From Nocardioides sp. 503 (GTDB lineage: Bacteria > Actinomycetota > Actinomycetes > Propionibacteriales > Nocardioidaceae), in the NCBI RefSeq assembly GCF_004522095.1, contig NZ_SPUI01000002.1, forward strand, positions 62,001-126,000: 64,000 nt of DNA. The letters run 5' to 3'. Within the stretch, counting starts at the first letter, position 1, and each line of letters opens with the position of its first letter. Under the pieces are notes generated by a model. The model was not told the DNA's origin. It saw only the letters and a program-made list of their open reading frames with translations, and made no database searches. The translations under genes and the position numbers were made by a program. Below are positions 56,344 through 64,000 of this stretch, piece after piece.

Positions 56344-56919
56344 TCAGCTCTCCGATCCGAAGTGGAGCGCCTGCTCGAGGGCGCGTTCGAGGTGTTCGGG
56401 GCGGGCGGCGGAGAGCCACTCGGCATCCGCCTCCAGCCGCATCAGACGACCGTCCGCACCGCGTAGCGCGGTGACGTAGCCGTTCTCGGAGGTCACGGGG
56501 ACCGGCGGCCGCGTCGGCGCCGGCTCGGAGCTCCGGGCGGCGCGGCGGGCCGCGAGCGCCTCGCGGCTCACGTCCGGGCGGGGCGGGGCCTCGGCCCTGG
56601 CGCGGCCGGCGAGGAGGTCGTCGGCGCGGGCGAGGTACTCCTCGGCGAGGCCGTTCTTCTCCAGGGAGGCGAGGGCGCGGTTGCCGTCGGCGGTGGCGAA
56701 CGCCTCCTTGACGGCCGCCACGAGGTCGTCGGGTCGGCGCAGGGCGGTGGGGTCGGTGACGGTGACCTTGACGACGCGGCGCGCCGCGTCCACCACGAGC
56801 GTCACGCGGTCGTGGCGGTCGGAGCCGGTCGCCGGGGGTACGTCGTCGAACAGGCCGGGCCGCTCCTGGCTGGCCAGACGCTCCAGCAGGGCCGTGCCGA
56901 CGGCATCGAGAGTGGTCAT
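56344..56919 (-). CDS. YbaB/EbfC-family protein (EspL-like)
   Basis: A 191-residue protein whose N-terminal 90 residues resemble the YbaB/EbfC fold (VTLVVDAARRVVKVTVTDPTALRRPDDLVAAVKEAF), followed by a Pro/Arg-rich linker and a C-terminal helical part. In mycobacteria EspL is a YbaB-like partner of ESX substrates; the two genes downstream here fit that picture. ATG 56919 has AGGAG seven bases upstream. It is the first gene of the set and is divergent from the lipoprotein gene at 57048. Confidence 0.6.
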   Translation of the reverse strand: MTTLDAVGTALLERLASQERPGLFDDVPPATGSDRHDRVTLVVDAARRVVKVTVTDPTALRRPDDLVAAVKEAFATADGNRALASLEKNGLAEEYLARADDLLAGRARAEAPPRPDVSREALAARRAARSSEPAPTRPPVPVTSENGYVTALRGADGRLMRLEADAEWLSAARPEHLERALEQALHFGSES

Positions 56920-57047
56920 GGGGTTCTCCTTCGTGCTGATGAGTAAGTCCTCCCACTCCCGGGCCCGGTCCAAACCCGCTGGTGGCGACGGGTCCGCGTG
57001 GCCGGACGACGGTTTCGGCGGTCTCGCCCGGGGGAAGGATCGCGCGC

Positions 57048-57623
57048 ATGCGCTCCACCCGCGTCGCCGCCCTCGTGCTCCTCCTCTCGCCGCTCCTGGC
57101 GGCCTGCAGCGACGACGAGGAGACCCCCGAGCCGGTCGACGCCAAGGCGCTGCCGGCCAACCTGTGCGAGGCCGTGCCCGACGAGGTCGTCGAGCGCTGG
57201 GCCCTCGTGGAGGACGCCCACGAGACCACCGAGTCCGACGACGAGAACCGCGCCGCCTGCACGATGAGCGGCACCGCCCAGGGCGCACCGGTGACGCTGG
57301 AGGTCACGCTGTCGTCCTTCGCGGCGGACAGCTACGACGCCGTGCGCACCAGGATGAAGGAGGCGCTCGACGAGCGCTGCGCGACGCTGGAGTCCTCCGC
57401 GCCCGGCGAGGTCGTCCGGCAGGACGGTCGCTGCTCGGTCGAGAGCCCGCCCGAGCCGGAGGCGGAGCGCGGCGCGGTCTCGGAGTTCTCGCAGGCCCTG
57501 GGCTCCAACGGCATCTCGGCGGTGACGATGGTGCACCACGGGCCGCTCTTCCGCTCGGTGGGGGCCGAGGTCGTCGGCATCGGCGGGACCATCTCCCAGA
57601 CGGACCCCGCCGAGCTGGGCTAG
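57048..57623 (+). CDS. Putative lipoprotein (DUF3558-like size and layout)
   Basis: A 191-residue protein with lipobox LLAAC (Cys20) and an acidic linker (SDDEETPEPVD). The mature domain has three Cys (CEAVP, AACTM, GRCSV) that could form disulfides, as in exported DUF3558-like lipoproteins; I am not certain of the family. The ATG at 57048 puts the signal peptide at the N-terminus. Convergent with the gene at 57620, overlapping by four bases. Confidence 0.68.
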   Translation: MRSTRVAALVLLLSPLLAACSDDEETPEPVDAKALPANLCEAVPDEVVERWALVEDAHETTESDDENRAACTMSGTAQGAPVTLEVTLSSFAADSYDAVRTRMKEALDERCATLESSAPGEVVRQDGRCSVESPPEPEAERGAVSEFSQALGSNGISAVTMVHHGPLFRSVGAEVVGIGGTISQTDPAELG

Positions 57624-58195
57624 CGGTCGTCGGGCGTGACCACGAGCCACAGCCGCTGCCAGCCCGCCAGGCCCAGCCGGTGCCCGACCACCGACTCGCG
57701 GGTCACCTCGACGACGCGGCCCGACGCGGGCTCGTAGACGCGCAGGTGCGGGACGGCCGGGGCGCCGGGGGTGATGGGGAGCGCGAGGACGACGTGGCGG
57801 GGACACCAGCGGTCGCCGACGTAGAGCGCCGCGGACCGCCCGGACCCGACCGCCGTACGGACCCGGTCGAAGGCGGTCCCGGGCCGCAGCACCGCGATGC
57901 GGGTGGCGTAGCGGGCGGCCGCCGCGCCGGTGCGGGCGAGGGCAGACAGCTCGCGCGCGACGGCCCACGGAGGAGTGCCCAGGGCGCGCGGCCACGGCAC
58001 CTGCAGCCCGTGGCCGGTGAGGCCGGTGACGCGCCGGTGCGTGGCGAGGACGTCGCGGGCGAAGACGCCGGGGGTCACCGCGGCGGCGTAGTCGGCGTCG
58101 ACCAGCATCCGCGCGGCGACCAGGGCGCTCGCCCCGCACGAGCGGGCGTCCGGCTGCCGCAGCCGGCCGCCGAGCAGCGCGACCGGCTCGCTCAC
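57620..58195 (-). CDS. Putative C39-like cysteine peptidase-fold protein
   Basis: A 191-residue protein. RSCGASALVAARMLVD has the Cys in a helix start as in papain-like or C39 peptidases; WCPRHVVLAL and the later LRVYEPASGRV offer a His and an acidic residue in the right order for a catalytic triad. No signal peptide is visible. GTG 58195 overlaps the stop of the P-loop kinase gene (GTGA), so the two are coupled. A peptidase role is inferred from motif order only. Confidence 0.5.
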   Translation of the reverse strand: MSEPVALLGGRLRQPDARSCGASALVAARMLVDADYAAAVTPGVFARDVLATHRRVTGLTGHGLQVPWPRALGTPPWAVARELSALARTGAAAARYATRIAVLRPGTAFDRVRTAVGSGRSAALYVGDRWCPRHVVLALPITPGAPAVPHLRVYEPASGRVVEVTRESVVGHRLGLAGWQRLWLVVTPDDR

Positions 58196-58800
58196 CGGGG
58201 CGCCGAGCCGCGCAGCGCCCGCAGGGCCGTCCAGGCCTGGTCGGGGGAGACCGGCGTGCACCCCAGGTCGACCGCGCGCTGGACCACCCGGCGCTGGTCG
58301 CGCAGCAGGGCGAGCCCACGGCGGACCAGCACCAGCGGCGGCTTGCGGTGCTCGCGCAGGTCACGCGTGAGGCGGCGCCAGAAGGTCACGGCGGCGTGCT
58401 GGCGCACGCAGTAGGCAGCCGCCAGGTGGCCGCCCTCGCGGCAGCGGGGGACGATCTCCTGGGCGAAGATGCCCTCGGCCACGAAGAGCGGCTCGGGTCC
58501 CAGCTCCAGCGTCTGCCACCCGCACCGCCCGTCCTGGGCGATCTCGTAGATCGGCACCTCGGCCCGCCCGGTCCCGCACAGCGCCTCGATGGCCGCCATG
58601 GCGTCGTCGGGCAGCCAGGAGTCGGGGTGGTCCCAGTCGACCAGGCCGGCGTTGGCGCCGGTCGCGATCACGGGCAGCGTGGGGTCGCCGGCGCTCTTGT
58701 AGAAGTCGTCGAGGCGCAGGACCGGCAGCCCGAGGCGCTCGGCGAGGCGGGACTTCCCGGCCCCCGAGGGGCCGGCCAGGACGACCACCTGCGCGCGCAT
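58192..58800 (-). CDS. P-loop uridine kinase-like protein
   Basis: A 202-residue protein with Walker A GPSGAGKS (10-17), LRLDDFYKS, which in uridine kinase and related enzymes binds the nucleoside, DWDHPDSW and FVAEGIFAQEI. These fit the uridine kinase/phosphoribulokinase family, but the C-terminal half diverges and the phosphate acceptor is not certain. ATG 58800 is used; a GTG at 58818 is also in frame. Divergent from the ABC exporter operon. Confidence 0.78.
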   Translation of the reverse strand: MRAQVVVLAGPSGAGKSRLAERLGLPVLRLDDFYKSAGDPTLPVIATGANAGLVDWDHPDSWLPDDAMAAIEALCGTGRAEVPIYEIAQDGRCGWQTLELGPEPLFVAEGIFAQEIVPRCREGGHLAAAYCVRQHAAVTFWRRLTRDLREHRKPPLVLVRRGLALLRDQRRVVQRAVDLGCTPVSPDQAWTALRALRGSAPR

Positions 58801-58882
58801 CGGCCCAGTCTGCCGCACCCCGGCCCGGACGTCCGCAACCGGTTCGCGACCTGTCGGTGGGCCGACATACGCTGAACGTCAC

Positions 58883-60652
58883 ATGACCGCGACCCCCGAC
58901 ACCGAGCCTCCCGCAGGGGTCCACTCCCTGTGGCGGCTGCGGGGCTACCTCCGCCCCCACCGCCTCGCCCTGGCCGTCATGCTCGGCACCGCCCTGGGCG
59001 GCGTCGGTGTCTCGATCGCGATCCCGCTGGTGACCAAGTCGCTCATCGACGGGCCGATCACCGACGGCGAGCTGGCGCCGGTGCTGCCCCTCGGCCTGCT
59101 CGTCCTCGCGCTCGGTGTGCTCGAGGCGCTGCTGGTCTTCTGGCGGCGGTGGGTGCAGTCCAACGCCGTGCTCGGCATGGAGACCGAGATGCGGCGCGAC
59201 CTCTACGCGCGTCTCCAGGTGCTGCCGATGAGCTTCCACAGCCAGTGGCAGTCCGGCCAGCTCCTCTCGCGGGCCACCACCGACATGTCCGCGATCCGCC
59301 GCTTCAGCGGCTTCGGGCTGCTGTTCCTCGTCATCAACATCGTCCAGGTCACGGCCGTGACCCTCGTGCTGCTCCACCTCTACTGGCCCCTCGGGCTGGT
59401 CGTCGCCGCCACGGCCGCGCCCATCGTGTGGCTCTCGATGCGCTTCGAGAAGCGCTACGTCGTCGTGTCCCGGCGGGTCCAGGACGAGCAGGGCGACCTC
59501 GCCACCCGCGCCGAGGAGGGCGCGGTCGGGATCCGGGTCATCAAGTCCTTCGGCCGCACCGAGCACGTCACCCGGCAGTACGAGCAGGCCGCCCGCTCGC
59601 TGCACGCCACCAGCATGGACAAGGTCCGTCTCTCGGCGCGCTTCTGGACCTTCCTCGAGGTCATCCCCAACCTCGCCGTCGTCGTCGTCCTGCTGCTCGG
59701 CGCCATCGGCGTCGGCACGGGCAAGCTCAGCTACGGCGAGCTGGTCGCCTTCATCACGCTGATGCTGTCGCTGGTGTGGCCGGTGTCTTCGCTCGGGGTC
59801 ATCCTGGCGATGGCCCAGGAGGCGATGACCTCGGCGGCGCGCATCCTGGAGATCTTCGACACCGAGCCCGACATCGTCGGCGGCACGCAGGTCATCGAGC
59901 ACCCGCGCGGGCACCTGCGCTTCGAGCACGTCGACTTCGCCTTCCCCGACGCTCCCGACGAGCCGGTCCTGCGCGACGTCAACCTCGACCTGGCGCCGGG
60001 GGAGACCCTGGCCCTGGTCGGAGCCACGGGGTCCGGCAAGACCATCCTCACGGCCCTGGTGCCGCGCCTCTACGACGTGACCGGCGGGCGCATCACGATC
60101 GACGGCGTCGACGTGCGCGACCTCGAGCTCGACCACCTCCGCACGCTGGTGGCCACGGCGTTCGAGGAGCCCACGCTCTTCTCCATGAGCGCCCGGGAGA
60201 ACCTCACCCTCGGGCGCGCCGACGCCAGCGACGCCGACATCGACGAGGCGCTCGACATCGCCCAGGCCGGCTTCGCGCGCGACCTGCCGTGGGGACTCGA
60301 CACCCGCATCGGCGAGCAGGGCATGGCCCTGTCCGGCGGGCAGCGCCAGCGCCTCGCGCTCGCCCGCGCCGTCCTCGCCCGTCCCCGCGTGCTCGTGCTC
60401 GACGACACCCTGTCGGCGCTCGACGTGCACACCGAGAAGCTCGTGGAGGAGGCGCTGCGCCGGGTGCTCTCGGCCACGACCGGCCTGGTGGTCGCCCACC
60501 GCGCCTCGACGGTCCTGCTCGCCGACCGGGTCGCGCTGATCCAGGACGGCACGATCAGCCACGTCGGCGACCACCGCGACCTGCTGGCCACCGTCCCCGC
60601 CTACCGCGAGCTCCTCGCGGCCGACTCCGAGCACGAGGCGGTGCGCCCGTGA
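58883..60652 (+). CDS. Heterodimeric ABC exporter, subunit with degenerate Walker B
   Basis: A 589-residue half-transporter: six-helix membrane domain (about 15-320) followed by an ABC domain. Walker A is GATGSGKT (near 379-386), the signature LSGGQRQR is intact, and the H-loop is VAHRAST. Walker B ends LVLDDTLSALD, with Asp508 in place of the catalytic Glu, and the Q-loop reads AFEEPTLF, with Glu where Gln is usual. Both mark the non-hydrolytic site of heterodimeric exporters such as TM287/288. The stop overlaps the next GTG (GTGA). Confidence 0.92.
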   Translation: MTATPDTEPPAGVHSLWRLRGYLRPHRLALAVMLGTALGGVGVSIAIPLVTKSLIDGPITDGELAPVLPLGLLVLALGVLEALLVFWRRWVQSNAVLGMETEMRRDLYARLQVLPMSFHSQWQSGQLLSRATTDMSAIRRFSGFGLLFLVINIVQVTAVTLVLLHLYWPLGLVVAATAAPIVWLSMRFEKRYVVVSRRVQDEQGDLATRAEEGAVGIRVIKSFGRTEHVTRQYEQAARSLHATSMDKVRLSARFWTFLEVIPNLAVVVVLLLGAIGVGTGKLSYGELVAFITLMLSLVWPVSSLGVILAMAQEAMTSAARILEIFDTEPDIVGGTQVIEHPRGHLRFEHVDFAFPDAPDEPVLRDVNLDLAPGETLALVGATGSGKTILTALVPRLYDVTGGRITIDGVDVRDLELDHLRTLVATAFEEPTLFSMSARENLTLGRADASDADIDEALDIAQAGFARDLPWGLDTRIGEQGMALSGGQRQRLALARAVLARPRVLVLDDTLSALDVHTEKLVEEALRRVLSATTGLVVAHRASTVLLADRVALIQDGTISHVGDHRDLLATVPAYRELLAADSEHEAVRP

Positions 60653-62472
60653 GCTCCACGACCAGCTGGCGCGGCGTCGCCGAGAGCGACGCCGAGGAGG
60701 CCGCCGAGCGCGAGGCCGCGCGCTTCACCGGGGGGTCCGCGCAGCTGCTGCGCGAGCTGCTGCGCCCCTACAAGGGCGCCATCCGGCTGCTGGTCCTGAT
60801 CGTCCTCGTCGAGAACGCCGCCCGCCTGTCGATCCCCTACCTCGTCAAGGAGGGCATCGACACCGGGATCCCGCCCATCACCGACTACGGCGACAAGGGC
60901 CCACTCCTCACCATCGTGGCCATCGTGCTGGTCGCGACGCTCACGCAGGCGGTCGCCCGCAACATCTTCCTGGTGCGGTCGGGACGGGTCGGCCAGGACA
61001 TGCTGTTCCAGGTCCGGCGCCGCGTGTTCCGGCACTTCCAGATCCTCAGCCCGGCCTTCCACGACAGCTACACCTCGGGGCGCGTGATCTCGCGCCAGAC
61101 CTCCGACGTCGACGCGATCTACGAGATGCTCGAGACCGGCTTCGACGGGCTGGTCACGGCCGCCCTCACGCTCGTGGGCACGGCCGGCCTGCTGCTGTTC
61201 CTCGACGTCAAGCTGGGGCTCGTGGCCCTGGTCTGCGGTCCGTTCCTCTTCTGGCTCACCAACTGGTTCCGGGTCTCCTCGGCCACCAGCTACCGGCTCA
61301 CCCGCGAGAAGGTCGCGCTGGTCATCGTCCACTTCGTGGAGTCCATGGGCGGCATCCGCGCGGTCCAGGCCTTCCGCCGCGGCCCGCGCAACCAGGAGAT
61401 CTTCGACGACGTCAACGACCAGTACCGCGCCGCCAACCTGGTGGCGTTCCGCCTGGTCGCGTGGTTCATGCCCGGCATCCGCCTGATCGGCAACATCACG
61501 ATCGCCGTGGTGCTCCTCTACGGCGGCTACCTCGCCTACCACGGCGAGGTCACCGTCGGCGTCCTGGCGGCGTTCCTGCTCTACCTGCGCCAGTTCTTCG
61601 AGCCGATGATGGAGATCTCGCAGTTCTACAACACCTTCCAGTCGGCCTCCGCGGCTCTGGACAAGCTGGCGGGCGTGCTGCGCGAGCGGCCCAGCGTGCC
61701 CGAGCCGGAGCACCCCACGACGCTGACCGACGCGCACGGCGAGCTCCGCTTCGACGGCGTGCACTTCGCCTACGTCGACGACCGCCCGGTCCTGCCCGGC
61801 CTCGACCTCACGGTCCCGGCCGGTCAGACGATCGCCCTCGTCGGCACGACCGGCGCCGGCAAGACCACGCTGGCCAAGCTCGCCACGCGCTTCTACGACC
61901 CCGACGAGGGTCGCATCCTGCTCGACGGGGTCGACCTGCGCGACCTGACCTCGGACAACCTGCGCGAGGCCGTCGTCATGGTCACCCAGGAGAACTACCT
62001 CTTCTCCGGCACCATCTCCGACAACATCCGCTTCGGCCGTCCCGAGGCCAGCCAGGAGGAGGTCGAGCGGGCGACCCGTGCGCTCGGCGCCCACGAGTTC
62101 ATCATGGCGCTGCCCCAGGGCTACGACACCCACGTCGCCAACCGGGGCGGGCGGCTCAGCGCCGGCCAGCGCCAGCTGGTCGCGTTCGCCCGCGCGTTCC
62201 TCGCGGACCCGGCGGTGCTGATCCTGGACGAGGCGACGTCCTCGCTGGACGTGCCCTCCGAGCGCCTGGTTCAGCACGCGCTGCGCACGGTGCTGGCCGG
62301 TCGGACCGCGCTGATCATCGCCCACCGGCTGTCGACGGTCGAGATCGCGGACCGGGTGATCGTGATGGAGCACGGACGCGTGGTCGAGGACGGCTCGCCC
62401 GAGTCGCTCGTGGCGAGCGGCGAGGGTCGCTTCTCGGACCTCAACGACGCCTGGCTCGAGTCCCTCGCCTGA
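60649..62472 (+). CDS. Heterodimeric ABC exporter, subunit with intact Walker B
   Basis: A 607-residue half-transporter with a polar N-terminus of about 40 residues, a six-helix membrane domain and an ABC domain. Walker A is GTTGAGKT (near 399-406), the Q-loop TQENYLF and Walker B LILDEATSSLD are canonical, and the H-loop is IIAHRLST. The signature reads LSAGQRQ rather than LSGGQ. Paired with the degenerate Walker B of its neighbour this gives one dead and one active ATP site. Exported substrate unknown; multidrug or lipid exporters look like this. Confidence 0.92.
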   Translation: MSSTTSWRGVAESDAEEAAEREAARFTGGSAQLLRELLRPYKGAIRLLVLIVLVENAARLSIPYLVKEGIDTGIPPITDYGDKGPLLTIVAIVLVATLTQAVARNIFLVRSGRVGQDMLFQVRRRVFRHFQILSPAFHDSYTSGRVISRQTSDVDAIYEMLETGFDGLVTAALTLVGTAGLLLFLDVKLGLVALVCGPFLFWLTNWFRVSSATSYRLTREKVALVIVHFVESMGGIRAVQAFRRGPRNQEIFDDVNDQYRAANLVAFRLVAWFMPGIRLIGNITIAVVLLYGGYLAYHGEVTVGVLAAFLLYLRQFFEPMMEISQFYNTFQSASAALDKLAGVLRERPSVPEPEHPTTLTDAHGELRFDGVHFAYVDDRPVLPGLDLTVPAGQTIALVGTTGAGKTTLAKLATRFYDPDEGRILLDGVDLRDLTSDNLREAVVMVTQENYLFSGTISDNIRFGRPEASQEEVERATRALGAHEFIMALPQGYDTHVANRGGRLSAGQRQLVAFARAFLADPAVLILDEATSSLDVPSERLVQHALRTVLAGRTALIIAHRLSTVEIADRVIVMEHGRVVEDGSPESLVASGEGRFSDLNDAWLESLA

Positions 62473-62476
62473 CCTC

Positions 62477-62482
62477 TAGGCT
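62477..62482 (+). promoter_or_regulatory. -10 element of a leaderless amidase promoter
   Basis: TAGGCT is followed by six bases and GTG 62489, in the 16-base gap after the ABC exporter gene. Confidence 0.5.
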
Positions 62483-62488
62483 CGCCCC

Positions 62489-63880
62489 GTGACCGACCTC
62501 CGCGCCACCGGCGCCGCCGAGACCGCCCGCCTCGTGACCGCCGGTGACCTCACCGCGCGCGCGGTCGCCGATGCCGCCCTCGACCGGATCGCCGCGGCCG
62601 ACCCGGCGCTCAACGCGTTCTCGGTGGTGCTCGCCGACGCCGCGCGGGCCGAGGCCGACGCCCGGGACGACCAGCCGGGGGAGCGCGGCCCGCTGCACGG
62701 CGTACCCGTCGCGATCAAGGAGGAGCTCGACGTCGCCGGGTGCGTGACGACGTTCGGCGGCGAGGCCAACTCGACCCCGGCCGCCGAGGACGGCGAGGTC
62801 GTACGCCGCCTCCGCGCGGCCGGCGCGGTCATCGTGGGCAAGACGACGATGCCGGAGTTCGGCGCGTGGCCCTACACCGAGTCCAGCTCGCGCGGGATCA
62901 CCCGCAACCCGTGGGACCGCACCCGCACCCCGGGCGGCAGCAGCGGTGGCACCGCCGCGGCGGTGGCCTCCGGCATGGTGCCCGTCGGGATCGGCGGCGA
63001 CGGAGGCGGCTCGATCCGGATCCCGTCGGCCATGTGCGGCCTCTTCGGGCTCAAGCCCCAGCGCGGCCGGGTGACGACGTCGCCCCACGCGCACCTGTGG
63101 TGGGCGCTCGGCACCGTCGGCCCGCTGAGCCGCACCGTGCTGGACAGCGCCCTGGTCTACGACGTCATCCGGGGGAGCACGCCGGGCGACCGCTTCCGCG
63201 CGGGGGAGAGCGGCTCCTTCGTCGAGGCGGCCGGGCGGGAGCCGGGGCGGCTGCGGGTCGGGTGGTCCACGAAGCCCGTGAGCGTCGGCGTGCGGCCCGA
63301 CCCGATCCACGTGCGGGCCGTCGAGGACACCGCGCGCCTGCTGTCCGAGCTGGGTCACGACGTACGCCAGGTCGACCCGCGCTACCCCGACCCGACCGCG
63401 GCGTTCGTGCCGCAGTTCTTCGCCGGCCTGCGGGCCGAGGCCGACGAGGTCGAGCACTACGAGCGGCTCGAGCGACGCACGCGCGAGACCTACCGGCTCG
63501 GCTCCTGGGCCTCCCCTCGCGTCACCGAGTGGGCCGTCCGTGCCTCGGAGAAAGTGTCGGTCAAGGCCAACCGGGTGTTCCAGGACGTCGACGTCCTGCT
63601 CACCCCGACCACGGCCCACCGCCCGCCACGCGTGGGCGTCATCGACGGGCGCGGCACCGTCGGCTCGGCGCTCCAGGCGATGCCGGCCATCGCCTACGTC
63701 GCCCTGTGGAACGTCGCCGGCAACCCCGCCGCCTCCGTGCCCTGCGGCCCGGCCGAGGACGGGCTGCCCGTCGGCGTCCAGCTCGTCGGTAGGACCGACG
63801 ACGAGGTCACCCTGCTGAGCCTGTCGGCCCAGCTCGAGCGCGCCCGGCCGTGGCCCCTCACGGCCCCTTCCGCTGGGTAA
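62489..63880 (+). CDS. Amidase (amidase signature family)
   Basis: A 463-residue amidase with the Ser-cisSer-Lys triad: Lys77 in PVAIKEELD, Ser152 in GGSSGGTAAAV and the nucleophile Ser175 in GDGGGSIRIPS. PLHGVPVAIKEELDVAG is the standard N-terminal block. It resembles general amidases and 6-aminohexanoate-like hydrolases rather than GatA, since no gatB or gatC is near. The substrate is unknown. Confidence 0.9.
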   Translation: MTDLRATGAAETARLVTAGDLTARAVADAALDRIAAADPALNAFSVVLADAARAEADARDDQPGERGPLHGVPVAIKEELDVAGCVTTFGGEANSTPAAEDGEVVRRLRAAGAVIVGKTTMPEFGAWPYTESSSRGITRNPWDRTRTPGGSSGGTAAAVASGMVPVGIGGDGGGSIRIPSAMCGLFGLKPQRGRVTTSPHAHLWWALGTVGPLSRTVLDSALVYDVIRGSTPGDRFRAGESGSFVEAAGREPGRLRVGWSTKPVSVGVRPDPIHVRAVEDTARLLSELGHDVRQVDPRYPDPTAAFVPQFFAGLRAEADEVEHYERLERRTRETYRLGSWASPRVTEWAVRASEKVSVKANRVFQDVDVLLTPTTAHRPPRVGVIDGRGTVGSALQAMPAIAYVALWNVAGNPAASVPCGPAEDGLPVGVQLVGRTDDEVTLLSLSAQLERARPWPLTAPSAG

Positions 63881-63883
63881 GGT
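63878..63883 (+). promoter_or_regulatory. -10 element of a leaderless promoter before the last ABC gene
   Basis: TAAGGT overlaps the amidase stop codon and is followed by six bases and GTG 63890. Confidence 0.5.
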
Positions 63884-63889
63884 CCTCCC

Positions 63890-64000
63890 GTGCCCGCCAT
63901 CGTGATCGACGATCTCGCCAAGAGCTACGGCGAGCTCACGGCCGTGGACGGCGTGAGCCTGGAGGTGGGGGAGGGTGAGTTCTTCGGCATCCTCGGTCCC
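63890..64000 (+). CDS. ABC transporter ATP-binding protein (5' part only)
   Basis: Only 37 codons are present before the window ends. They read [20 protein letters not shown] and then [17 protein letters not shown], the A-loop (Tyr) and the start of Walker A of an ABC ATPase. This resembles the DrrA/CcmA-type exporters with a separate permease, but the rest is needed to tell. Confidence 0.8.
   Translation, partial: MPAIVIDDLAKSYGELTAVDGVSLEVGEGEFFGILGP

Overview
This 64 kb window is high-GC actinobacterial chromosome, most likely from Nocardioides or a close relative in the Nocardioidaceae. That placement is my inference. It rests on a perM-purN-purH-folD-DUF3017-mdh gene order, a monomeric NADP isocitrate dehydrogenase, many GTG starts, leaderless TANNNT-N6/7-RTG gene starts, and a dispersed hairpin repeat that begins GGTTGAGG and ends CTCGAAACC. 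Genes are dense. I see no tRNA, rRNA, CRISPR array, prophage or insertion sequence. The window opens inside a minus-strand gene and closes inside a plus-strand ABC ATPase gene.

Layout. 1-7.5 kb: a membrane-tethered sigma-like protein, then purine and folate genes (perM-like, purN, a ZTP riboswitch, purH, folD, DUF3017) facing mdh across a large perfect palindrome. 7.6-15.2 kb: lipoproteins, an aquaporin with a Gln/Pro-rich tail, the monomeric icd with a palindromic operator candidate, an MFS transporter and a double-GNAT protein. 15.3-18.2 kb: trpS, a 2H phosphoesterase, a YihY/BrkB protein and a small membrane protein. 18.3-21.8 kb (minus): a Corynebacterium-type sdhCAB operon. 21.9-26.5 kb (minus): a large LuxR-type ATPase regulator, a metallo-beta-lactamase-fold protein and a glycosyltransferase. 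26.6-31.2 kb: a luciferase-like oxidoreductase and a second, mycobacterial Sdh1-type succinate dehydrogenase operon behind two CRP-like boxes. 31.2-31.6 kb: a cluster of repeats. 32-43 kb: mutA-mutB and the chaperone gene meaB, separated by a 5.8 kb secreted GH92 mannosidase gene. 43.2-45.5 kb: a ScyD/ScyE-like secreted protein and an M20 amidohydrolase. 45.6-55.2 kb: a nucleoside uptake and salvage locus (BMP lipoprotein, ABC ATPase, two permeases, cytidine deaminase, a cytochrome P450, thymidine phosphorylase, then a MaoC protein and adenosine deaminase). 55.2-56.9 kb (minus): a three-gene set resembling type VII secretion substrates and an EspL-like partner. 57-64 kb: a lipoprotein, a C39-like putative peptidase with a P-loop kinase, a heterodimeric ABC exporter, an amidase and the start of another ABC ATPase.

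How the genes fit together. Much of the window is central carbon metabolism: malate dehydrogenase, isocitrate dehydrogenase, two succinate:quinone oxidoreductases, and methylmalonyl-CoA mutase with its GTPase, which sends propionyl-CoA carbon to succinyl-CoA. A second theme is nucleotides: de novo IMP synthesis with its one-carbon supply, sensed by a ZTP riboswitch, and import and breakdown of nucleosides.

The most unusual signals are the hairpin repeat family, whose inner stems change while staying complementary; one copy that lies in frame inside the methylmalonyl-CoA mutase gene and is translated; the mannosidase gene splitting mutAB from meaB; and a P450 inside the nucleoside operon with alanine at the usual I-helix threonine position.
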